Shown here piece after piece: positions 34,317 to 42,198 of a stretch of 64,000 bases of DNA (position 1 is the stretch's first letter; the number at the start of each line of letters is the position of its first letter). Made by a program: the position numbers and the translations under genes. The notes under the pieces were generated by a model. It did not search any database. It was not told the DNA's origin and was given only the letters and a program-made list of their open reading frames with translations. The DNA comes from CALOFP01 sp942492635 (lineage in GTDB: Bacteria > UBP6 > UBA1177 > CALOFP01). The stretch is from positions 62,001-126,000 of the forward strand of contig CALOFP010000003.1 of assembly GCA_942492635.1 (NCBI GenBank), written 5' to 3'.

Positions 34317-35624
34317 ATGAAGTATGTTTTATTCATTTTTGCATCGACAATTATCATCCCTTCCGGATACGCCCTGGCCTCAAGGTACCGGATAGGGGAA
34401 CGCATGCTACTTTTTTTTCTTATCCTTTCCACATCACTGCCTATCGATATAAATTTCTACTCCAGGGAAAAATTCAGGCTCTCTTCTAATGGATTCGAGT
34501 TCACGCTCACCGATATTCTTTTAGTTGTGTTTCTCCTTCTTGTTATCAGAAGAAGGAAGATCTTTAAACTGAAGCCGCTTCCATCCGGAATGGTTCTGTT
34601 TCTCTTTTATTTCCTTTTTTCCGCACTTTCGATCGGCAACGCTCCGGTAAAGCTCTTTTCGATGTTCGAACTGTTCAAGATGTTGAGAATGCTGCTCTTT
34701 TTCTGGGTCATGGCCAACTATATCCGGGATGCGGAGCGTTTCAGGGACCTTATTTTTGTTGTCTCCATTGTGACGATATTTTTATTTTTTTCTGTCCTGA
34801 AACAGCGGTATTTTGATAATCTACACCAGACCTACGGATTTTTCGAACACCAGAACTCTCTGGTAATGTACACGATTGTCCACACCTCGCTGGCACTCTC
34901 CTACCTGCTTAACCGGAAGGACAGCTCGGTGATCTACTGGACTGCCGTTGTGGTCATGGGAAGCCTGACAATTGTTTTTACCCTTTCCCGGGGAGGACTG
35001 GGAGCGTACGCAATAAGCGTCGCCATAATATTCGCCCTTTCGTTTCTATCCCGTTTCTCTTTGAGGAAAGTGTTTCTTTTCCTGGCTGTTCCGGTAGTTT
35101 TCCTTTTAATCCTTTCAAAGGCTTACGATTCCGTTGTCACCAGATTCAGGAACGCTCCTCCGGCGTCACTCAACATGAGGCTCATGCTGGCTGAGTCGGC
35201 TCTCAACATGGCCGATGACAAGTTTTTTGGTGTTGGGCTTAACAACTTCGGAATTGTGGTCAATCCTCCGTACACCTATTCGGAGCACATTCCCAAGTAC
35301 CAGAAGGACGAGGGGACTCTCGGGCTTGTCGAGACCGTTTACCTTATGGTGGCGGCCGAATGCGGCTGGGCAACTTTCGTCTTCTTTATACTCTGGCTGC
35401 TTCGAATGTTCATGAGAAATTTAATACAGATATTCCGGTGCAAGAGAAGTTCTCTTCAATATATCCCCATAGGCTTGTGCGGTGCTCTTACCGGAATTTA
35501 CATAGAAAGTGCCTTTGAGTGGGTACTCAAGCAGACGGGCAATTTCTACCAGCTAATGCTGGTGTTCGCCCTGATAGCGGTGATTGGAAAAAACGGAGAC
35601 TTAAAAAGGGAGCTGAGTGTATGA
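34317..35624 (+). CDS. O-antigen ligase/Wzy-like polysaccharide polymerase
   Basis: The 435-residue protein has 10 or more membrane helices and the family's large external loop before the last helices, with AESALNMADDKFFGVGLNNFGI matching the conserved Wzy_C/WaaL region. A strongly basic patch (RRRKIFKLKP) follows the third helix. In this setting, polymerase of the exported polysaccharide is more likely than lipid A ligase. A 196-base gap precedes it with no clear promoter. Its stop overlaps the start of the next small gene (ATGA). Confidence 0.87.
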   Translation: MKYVLFIFASTIIIPSGYALASRYRIGERMLLFFLILSTSLPIDINFYSREKFRLSSNGFEFTLTDILLVVFLLLVIRRRKIFKLKPLPSGMVLFLFYFLFSALSIGNAPVKLFSMFELFKMLRMLLFFWVMANYIRDAERFRDLIFVVSIVTIFLFFSVLKQRYFDNLHQTYGFFEHQNSLVMYTIVHTSLALSYLLNRKDSSVIYWTAVVVMGSLTIVFTLSRGGLGAYAISVAIIFALSFLSRFSLRKVFLFLAVPVVFLLILSKAYDSVVTRFRNAPPASLNMRLMLAESALNMADDKFFGVGLNNFGIVVNPPYTYSEHIPKYQKDEGTLGLVETVYLMVAAECGWATFVFFILWLLRMFMRNLIQIFRCKRSSLQYIPIGLCGALTGIYIESAFEWVLKQTGNFYQLMLVFALIAVIGKNGDLKRELSV

Positions 35625-36022
35625 GGGAAGAGAAGTTGTCACCTGAAATTGATGCTTCTGTAAAAACCGGAACGAATGAGGATCTACCTCCCCGTAGTTC
35701 TCTGGAAGCCGAACTCATGAATCGTCGGAGGGATGACTCCCTTAAGCTGATGAACGTCCGTTTTTCTTTCTGGTTTTTCAGACGGATCTACTTTGTACTT
35801 ATTCTGGGTGCCGAAAAGCGAAACATTGCCGGAAGTTTTGACGGCTATCACCATAACAGGCTGCTTTCATTTCTTTTTAAGATATTGATCTACATACTTG
35901 TTTTCCTCTTTTTTCTACTTCTTCTATCGGTCGGCTTTTACCTTATAAAGAGCGGACTCGGGATCGATATCTATCCTGAAAAACACATGTTTGAACTATT
36001 TTTCGAAGGGAGGGAGTTTTGA
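35621..36022 (+). CDS. Small membrane protein of the exopolysaccharide operon, unknown
   Basis: I do not recognise this 133-residue protein. The first half is charged and looks soluble. A basic WFFRRIYF segment follows, then one or two membrane helices around ILIYILVFLFFLLLLSVGFYLI and a short C-terminal tail. It overlaps the polymerase gene (ATGA) and the CsaB gene, so it is clearly part of the operon. Confidence 0.7.
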   Translation: MREEKLSPEIDASVKTGTNEDLPPRSSLEAELMNRRRDDSLKLMNVRFSFWFFRRIYFVLILGAEKRNIAGSFDGYHHNRLLSFLFKILIYILVFLFFLLLLSVGFYLIKSGLGIDIYPEKHMFELFFEGREF

Positions 36023-37236
36023 AGTTTTTAATAGGAACCGTACCCTACGGAAGGGACAACGTTGGAGATGAGGCGATTCTTGCAGCTACTGTAGAATCCA
36101 TACGGAGGGCCGTTCCCGATGCTTCAATTACCGTAAGCACCGATATGCCCGAACAGACCGAGTTGAAACTGGGGGTCCGCACAGTGCCGCTTTTCGGGCA
36201 CAAACCTCCAGGTTTCAGTTCAGCCAGGCTTATGAAAGAGATTATGGATTGTGATGTCTATGTCTGGGGTGGGGCAACCGGACTTTCCGATTATCCTGAT
36301 ATCGCGATGGGGATCGCCTCTAAGGTGAAGATGATGGGAAAGAAACTGGTGCTCTTTTCCGTCGGAATGAACGATGAGCTGAATCCATGGGTCTACACTC
36401 TTTTCAGAGGCAGGAAACGACGCTTTCTTGAGATGATAGGGCGAGTGTCGGGGAAGGGAAGAGGTTTTGTCGATCTTTACAACAGGCAGATTCAGCTCAG
36501 GACAGAGCGAAGAATCAAGAGAAATCTGGACAGAGCTGACCTGATTATTGTGAGGGATGAAAAAACACGGGAAAAACTGGAGAAAATCGGTGTGGTTCAG
36601 GGGATCCATGCTACGGCAGACCCAGCTCTTATCCTGAACCCGGCGGACGACGAAACCCTCAGGAGAATCTGGGGAAGACAGGGACTTTTTGAAAAGGGAC
36701 CGACTATCGGAGTAGGATTGTCATCCCAGACGAGGGTGAAAAGGCTCGATGAGATGGCCTGTTTTTTGGACAGGGTTGTTGAAAAACATGGCTGCAACAT
36801 ACTGTTTCTTCCGATGAATCCCGTAACAGACAGTAAACTGATGGGGCAGATAAGGGATCAGATGGAAAAGAAACCCAGGACAAAGATCCTTCGAGGTTTC
36901 TATGAACCGGAAGAGATTGCTGCTGTAGCATCGAAACTTGATCTGGTGATTACCTCAAGGCTTCATCTTCTCATTCTCGCCAGTCTCTCCAACAGACCGA
37001 TAATGGGCCTTTCAAGGGGGAGTAAGATTGATACATTTTTGGGACACTTCGGTGAAAAGAGTTGCGGGAGCGTAAGGAATTTCAAGGTGGATGAACTTCT
37101 TGAAAATTGTGACAGGCTTTTGCGAAGTAGCGATGAATTCAAGGCCAAATCGGAGAATGTGGTAAAGGACCTCCGCAGGAAGGCGGAAAAAAATATCGAT
37201 CTTCTTCGTGAGCATCTGTCGAGGAATGAAAATTGA
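36019..37236 (+). CDS. csaB: Polysaccharide pyruvyl transferase (CsaB family)
   Basis: The 405-residue protein starts at TTG 36019 overlapping the previous stop; GGGAGGGAG precedes it. It shows the CsaB pattern: YGRDNVGDEAILAA at the N-terminus, DVYVWGGATGLSDYP in the middle, LIIVRDEKTREKLEKIGV, and later LVITSRLHLLILASLSNRPIMGLS. It would add a ketal-linked pyruvate from phosphoenolpyruvate to a sugar of the polymer. In Gram-positive bacteria such pyruvylated glycans anchor SLH proteins; in a Gram-negative locus it more likely makes the polymer acidic. Confidence 0.9.
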   Translation: MKFLIGTVPYGRDNVGDEAILAATVESIRRAVPDASITVSTDMPEQTELKLGVRTVPLFGHKPPGFSSARLMKEIMDCDVYVWGGATGLSDYPDIAMGIASKVKMMGKKLVLFSVGMNDELNPWVYTLFRGRKRRFLEMIGRVSGKGRGFVDLYNRQIQLRTERRIKRNLDRADLIIVRDEKTREKLEKIGVVQGIHATADPALILNPADDETLRRIWGRQGLFEKGPTIGVGLSSQTRVKRLDEMACFLDRVVEKHGCNILFLPMNPVTDSKLMGQIRDQMEKKPRTKILRGFYEPEEIAAVASKLDLVITSRLHLLILASLSNRPIMGLSRGSKIDTFLGHFGEKSCGSVRNFKVDELLENCDRLLRSSDEFKAKSENVVKDLRRKAEKNIDLLREHLSRNEN

Positions 37237-37442
37237 GAAATTTCAGGAATGAGGAGAGTCGTTCTCTCAGGTGGATCGTAGTTCGAAGCGGTATGGTGGC
37301 TGCTGCGGGATCAATGATCTTCTTTGTAATTCTGAGGTGGAGCGAGGAGTACTCCCATGCCCTCGTAGCAGGTGTGCTTTCACTTCTGTTTTTTTTGATC
37401 GCATGGCTCGTGGTTTTCTCTGTAGGTTACCTGTTGCGCTAA
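37233..37442 (+). CDS. Small two-helix membrane protein, unknown
   Basis: This 69-residue protein starts with TTG overlapping the CsaB stop (TTGA), with GAGGAATG before it. Two hydrophobic helices (about 17-34 and 43-66) are joined by a charged turn RWSEEYSH, a hairpin shape seen in ATP synthase I-like and Wzz-associated small proteins. I cannot assign a function. Tight coupling to its neighbours supports a real gene. Confidence 0.6.
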   Translation: MRNFRNEESRSLRWIVVRSGMVAAAGSMIFFVILRWSEEYSHALVAGVLSLLFFLIAWLVVFSVGYLLR

Positions 37443-37451
37443 GGAGGTTTT

Positions 37452-38663
37452 ATGAATAAACACGTGCTTTGGGTGACGGATGTCCCCAGACTTAACGGCG
37501 GACTGGAGAGATACGTCCTTGAAACGGCAACGTTCCTGAGAAAACGAGGTTACAGGTCGACACTTCTTTACAATCCTCTCTACACGGCGGATCCGCTATT
37601 TCTGGGCGGTTTCGATGCATCCTTTCCTATTTCCGATGTGAAAAGGCAGGTGGAGATAACGAATCCTGACATAATCTATGTTCACCGATTGACTGATGTG
37701 AAGGCTCTCGAGGGTTTGAACTCTTCGGGTAAGCCCGTTATCCGTTTTTTTCACGATCATCGTCTTTTCTGTCTCAGGGAGCACAGGTACAGAACTATTT
37801 CAAAAACACCATGCCATTCACGGGTTGGGGCTACCTGCATAAGATGTCTGGGATTTATTAGGAGAAAAACAGGTTTTCCCTTCCTCGGCTGCAGTTGTCT
37901 TAGCTCTCTTCTAAGTGAGCAGGCGCTCAATAGGGGGCTTTCGAAATTTATTGTTGCATCCGATTACATGAAAAAGGAACTCCTTCTAAACGGATTTCAG
38001 CGAGATAAGATAAGGGTGAATCCTCTATATTCCGAAGGAGGTGTTGCAGAGTGGTGCAAATCTTCCTCCGAAAATGAAATAGTCTTTGCGGGGCAGCTGG
38101 TCAGGGGAAAGGGTCTGGACCTGTTGCTTTCGGCGATGACTCTTGTGAATTCCACGGTGAAACTTTCCATCTACGGTGATGGAAGGCAGAAGGGCGAACT
38201 AGTTAAACTTGCACAGAAAATGGGGCTTTCAGATAGTGTTGTATTTCGAGGCAAAGCGGGAAAGGAGGAGCTCTTCAAAGCGTACCGGCGAGCTGTCGCT
38301 GTTGTTGTTCCTTCTCGTATGCCGGAACCGTTCTGTCTGGTCGGAGTTGAGGCGATGAGTTGTGGAAGACCTGTTGTGGCCTTCAGACAAGGAGCTGTTG
38401 AAACATGGTTGTCCGACAGAGAAACGGGCTTCGCAGTTCCGTTTGGTGATGTGGCTGCAATGGCGGGGGCTGTCGAGAGAATTGTTGAGGATACCGAACT
38501 TTCAGAAAGGATGGGAAAAAAAGCGCTTGAAGACTACCGAAATCGCTTTCTGCCCCGTTTCCACATTGAAAGACTGATACAGGTGTTCGATGAGTGTCTG
38601 GAGGAAGAGAATGGATCGAATCAAGCTGCTCGGAGTGAGTATAGACAACCTCACCATGGATGA
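37452..38663 (+). CDS. Glycosyltransferase, GT4 family
   Basis: The protein has 403 residues after a strong TAAGGAGG site. N-terminal WVTDVPRLNGGLERYVLETA is typical of GT4 acceptor-binding domains. The middle has a cysteine-rich patch (CLREHRY...CHSRVGATCIRC...CSCLSSL) that also occurs in related GT4 enzymes. The donor domain has VFAGQLVRGKGLDLLL and PEPFCLVGVEAMSCGRPVVAFRQGAVETWL with the E-x7-E pair. It would extend the lipid-linked repeat unit. The next gene begins inside its 3' end. Confidence 0.9.
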   Translation: MNKHVLWVTDVPRLNGGLERYVLETATFLRKRGYRSTLLYNPLYTADPLFLGGFDASFPISDVKRQVEITNPDIIYVHRLTDVKALEGLNSSGKPVIRFFHDHRLFCLREHRYRTISKTPCHSRVGATCIRCLGFIRRKTGFPFLGCSCLSSLLSEQALNRGLSKFIVASDYMKKELLLNGFQRDKIRVNPLYSEGGVAEWCKSSSENEIVFAGQLVRGKGLDLLLSAMTLVNSTVKLSIYGDGRQKGELVKLAQKMGLSDSVVFRGKAGKEELFKAYRRAVAVVVPSRMPEPFCLVGVEAMSCGRPVVAFRQGAVETWLSDRETGFAVPFGDVAAMAGAVERIVEDTELSERMGKKALEDYRNRFLPRFHIERLIQVFDECLEEENGSNQAARSEYRQPHHG

Positions 38664-39354
38664 GGGAATCCGGACGTTGAAAAAAAGGGTTCTTGAAAAA
38701 AGGCGAACCAGGGCCTTTTTCGTAAATGCAGACTGTCTCAACAAGGCTTTTAATGACCACAGCTACAGGATGATCCTCAACAGCGGCGATCTTGTATTCG
38801 GTGACGGGATCGGTGTGAAAATTGCCGGAGCGATCACGGGGCAGAAGGTGAAGGATAACGTTAACGGTACGGATCTATTGCCGATTCTTCTGAATGAATG
38901 TGAGAGTGAGGGTTTTTCACTGTTCCTCCTTGGCGCGAAACCTGGAGTCGCTCAGAGGATGGAGGAAAAGATAAGAAATCGTTTTCCGGGAATAAATATC
39001 GCGGGAAACCATCATGGATATTTCAATCCAAAAGAGTCGGAGATTGTGTTGAGGAAAATCAACAGTGGAAAGCCGGATATCCTTCTCGTAGCCTTCGGGG
39101 CTCCACATCAGGAAAAATGGATAGAAACACATTTTCCGAGGCTGTCATGCAGGGTGGCGATGGGGGTGGGAGGACTTTTTGATTTCTATTCCGAGAGAAT
39201 TCCGCGAGCGCCCTATCTTATGCGAATGGCGGGAATGGAATGGATATTCAGGCTCGTGATTGAACCCGGCCGAATGTGGAGGAGGTACGTTTTGGGAAAT
39301 CCTCTTTTTCTTTTCAGGATTCTCAGGTGGGGACGGGAAAAGGAAAATTTATAG
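38611..39354 (+). CDS. WecG/TagA/CpsF-family glycosyltransferase
   Basis: The 247-residue protein has IKLLGVSIDNLTMDEGI, FFVNADCLNKAFND, LVFGDGIGVKIAGAITGQKVKDNVNGTDLLP, FLLGAKPGVAQ, LLVAFGAPHQEKWI and GVGGLFDFYSERIPRAP, the complete family pattern (GT26). Members transfer ManNAc-type sugars to lipid-linked GlcNAc. ATG 38611 with GGAGGAAGAG is preferred over 38590; it overlaps the upstream gene by 53 bases. It is the last gene of the exopolysaccharide operon. Confidence 0.92.
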   Translation: MDRIKLLGVSIDNLTMDEGIRTLKKRVLEKRRTRAFFVNADCLNKAFNDHSYRMILNSGDLVFGDGIGVKIAGAITGQKVKDNVNGTDLLPILLNECESEGFSLFLLGAKPGVAQRMEEKIRNRFPGINIAGNHHGYFNPKESEIVLRKINSGKPDILLVAFGAPHQEKWIETHFPRLSCRVAMGVGGLFDFYSERIPRAPYLMRMAGMEWIFRLVIEPGRMWRRYVLGNPLFLFRILRWGREKENL

Positions 39355-39591
39355 GATGGCAGAGCATAATAAAAATTTTAACGTATAGGATCCAACTCTT
39401 CTGAACCCGGCTGACAGTTGGTCCGGGCGGACGTATTGAAATATTCATAGAATCAAGATCTCTACATGGCCGGAAGGCTTGGGTTTGATTCCAAGCCATC
39501 TGTGTTTCTGTATCTGAAGAACAACTATAAAGTTGTAAAAGATAAAGCAAAATTTGTTTTCAAAAAATGTTTCTGCTATTATGAACCCGAT

Positions 39592-40349
39592 ATGATAGGA
39601 AGGACTATTTTCAGAATTTTATACATTTTTCTCTTTTCGTTACTGATGCTCACTATTTTTGCGTGTTCCGCTCCCTATGGAGTCTATCACAGGGTGAGAA
39701 GAGGTGAGACCCTTTACAGGATTTCAGTTCGCTACAAGGTCAACCTCGATGAACTCAAAGAGGCCAACAACATAAGAGATCCGAAAAATATAAAGGTGGG
39801 AGCCTATGTTTTTATTCCGGGTCGCAGTATTCCGGAAGAGAAAACTGTTCTGGAATCTAAAAATGACAAAAATTCATCTGATACCAGAAAGAGACCCCGC
39901 TATGTGAAGCAGAAAAAGAAAAACAGGGCCTCTGCCGAAAAAGGAACAGGAAGCAGTTCCCGGAGAGAAATTAATTGCCCGATAAAATTCAAATGGCCCG
40001 CAAATGGCGTTGTAACCTCTCCTTTCGGAGTCAGGTGGGGCGTCATGCACGAAGGTATTGACATAGGGCTTCCTCAGGGCAGACCTGTGCTTGCCTCCGC
40101 ATCGGGTAAGGTTATATTTGCAGGTACCCACGGAGGGTACGGAAAAACAATCATTGTTCAGCATGAAAAAAAATTCTTTACAATCTATGCCCATAATGCT
40201 AAACTCCTCGCCAGACAAGGCCAGTCGGTTCGACAGGGGGAGCGCATAGCTCTTTCGGGAAAGACTGGAAAGGCTACCGGACCTCATCTCCACTTTGAGG
40301 TGAGGAAAAACAGTAAGCCTTTGGATCCTTTAAAGTTTCTACCCAAAAA

Positions 40350-40359
<10 letters not shown>
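39592..40359 (+). CDS. LysM-M23 peptidase lipoprotein (NlpD/EnvC-like)
   Basis: The protein has about 255 residues. A hydrophobic signal ends in the lipobox-like IFAC. A LysM domain follows (YHRVRRGETLYRISVRYKVNLDELKEANNIRDP...IKVGAYVFIPG), then a basic low-complexity linker. The M23 domain has HEGIDIG, the final HLHFE and a catalytic-type YAHNA, so the zinc ligands look intact. It would be an outer-membrane-anchored endopeptidase or an amidase activator acting on septal peptidoglycan. No good ribosome site is visible before 39592. The last three codons and TAG stop lie inside the first tRNA-Arg gene. Confidence 0.85.
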
Positions 40360-40426
<67 letters not shown>

Positions 40427-40431
40427 CTAAC

Positions 40432-40508
40432 GGCCCTGTAGCTCACTAGGATAGAGCGGCTGCCTCCTAAGCAGTAGGTAACAGGTTCGACTCCTGTCAG
40501 GGCCGCCA
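40432..40508 (+). tRNA. tRNA-Arg (anticodon CCT), copy 2
   Basis: 77 bases with CCA, five bases after copy 1. It differs from copies 1 and 3 mainly in the acceptor stem (GGCCCTG/CAGGGCC), with both strands changed together, and in single bases of the D- and T-arms. It is therefore under selection and functional. Confidence 0.95.
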
Positions 40509-40520
40509 TTTCTTACTTTC

Positions 40521-40597
<77 letters not shown>

Positions 40598-40782
40598 TGG
40601 AAAAGTATCCAACACGAATTACAATGAAAGTAGAAGAGTGTTCGGCTCTTAAGATCAGATTTTACATTGAAGGCTGATTTTCGACTTCGGAAATTGTTTG
40701 GGGAGATTACATCTTGAAATTTTTAATTAAATAAAGTAACATGAAGTATATGTCCTTGTAAACTTTGATTTGGAGATCAAAA

Positions 40783-41223
40783 ATGGAAAATTTTATCTGT
40801 CCCAAATGTGATACCTCCTTTCTTGAGGATGAGGGAACAAGAGTTGTACTTCTGGGAAAGATGAAGGGGAGGCACTTTACAGTCCAGAGTCTCTTCGAAT
40901 TCAGTAGTGAAAAGGGTGTATACGGAGCCAAGCTGAGAGAGAAGAACATCAGTTATGAAGAGGGCCTCATCGTGGACTTCTACTGTCCCAACTGCGGAGC
41001 AGATCTCACAGCTGACTATGACAGGGAGCTGTGTGAATTTGTCTATGTCGACGGGGATGGAAAAAGAAATACCTTTGTGATGAGTAAGATAGCAGGAAAG
41101 GAGATGTCCTTTGTTATCTGCAAGAATTCAAAGCAGATACTGGAGGCTTTCGGGAAAAACAGGGAGGAGTACAGGGAAAGAATGTACGATTCACTCATAC
41201 ACTTGAAGATAGAGGATACCTAG
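40783..41223 (+). CDS. Zinc-ribbon protein, unknown function
   Basis: The 146-residue protein has two CxxC pairs: CPKCDTSF at residues 6-9 and CPNCGADL near 69-72. They could close one zinc ribbon split by about 60 residues, or form two knuckles. The rest is mixed alpha/beta without a signal peptide, so it is probably cytoplasmic. I do not recognise a family. GGAG lies seven bases before ATG 40783. It stands alone between the tRNA cluster and an AT-rich gap. Confidence 0.7.
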   Translation: MENFICPKCDTSFLEDEGTRVVLLGKMKGRHFTVQSLFEFSSEKGVYGAKLREKNISYEEGLIVDFYCPNCGADLTADYDRELCEFVYVDGDGKRNTFVMSKIAGKEMSFVICKNSKQILEAFGKNREEYRERMYDSLIHLKIEDT

Positions 41224-41682
41224 AAAATTCATATTCTCCCTTGATTTCAACAGAAAGCCTGACCTTAAAATTCTGACTAAATTTAACAGTCTGATTATTC
41301 CCTTTTAAGCAAGGTTGTTCGATCCAATATGTACCCTCTGATTGGGAAGCTGTCTCATATGAATAAATATCAAATAATCCGTGTGGCGGTAAAGAGATCC
41401 CGAATAGGCTGTTCCCCGATTTTTCGTTTCGATTAAATCACTTAATATTTTTGCTGTGCATGAAGGGCTTTTCGATAGAAAAGAACCCTATGTATAGTAT
41501 CTAAGGAAAAAAAGCTTGATCGTAAAGAAAATGATTATCACAAGTTATATCATGAAGTTGAAGGTGTGTACTAAAGTTATCGGACCGGTAGCGAAAGGAA
41601 TAGTGTGTGAAAAATTTAGTCTGGTCGAAAATGGATCCTACAAAACTTAACATTTCTGTCGAAAAGCGTTTGAGAGGTACAC
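41224..41682. other. AT-rich intergenic region
   Basis: 459 bases with no open frame of note, no clear terminator and no repeat that I could identify. Confidence 0.5.
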
Positions 41683-42018
41683 ATGTTAGAAAAGGTTAGA
41701 AGACTCTACAACGGCAATCTCAGATGGATCAACACGAACCCTGAGGCAAGAGTCAAGGACCTTGACCTGGTATCGGACGAGAGACAGCTCTTCCACATAG
41801 CTTCACTCGACCCCGACAGCCTGGTAAGGAAAGAGGCCGTCAAGAGAATCAGCAATTTGGAGCTTCTGGGGGAGATCATTCAGCGAGAAAAGGTTGAGTG
41901 GATTCTCTGGGATGCGGTGATGAGATTTCTCAACAGATGTATTGAGGAAAAGGAGGCTGAGGAGAGGATCGAAGTTGTCATGGATAGTATGTTTGAAGAA
42001 GTCAAGAGTACGAATTGA
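41683..42018 (+). CDS. Small HEAT-repeat-like protein, unknown
   Basis: This 111-residue, wholly helical protein contains RQLFHIASLDPDSLVRKEAVKRISNLELLGEII, which resembles a HEAT-type helical pair, followed by an IEEKEAEERIEVVM helix. GAGAGG precedes the ATG. No cysteines, signal peptide or catalytic motif are seen. A protein-protein interaction role is plausible. It stands alone upstream of the fourth C25 protease. Confidence 0.6.
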   Translation: MLEKVRRLYNGNLRWINTNPEARVKDLDLVSDERQLFHIASLDPDSLVRKEAVKRISNLELLGEIIQREKVEWILWDAVMRFLNRCIEEKEAEERIEVVMDSMFEEVKSTN

Positions 42019-42198
42019 GCAAATATCCCGATTTCGAATCCTGGTGCCTGAAAATGTCCTCTGAATAATTTTTTAATAGTTACAACTACCTAAAGCAATG
42101 GAACTTGAATGTGCCCGTCCGACCCTTCCGGTCGACAATTTGAAATATCAGTATCATTATTTTAATAGATGCAACTGCATTTGAAAACGGAGATGGAA

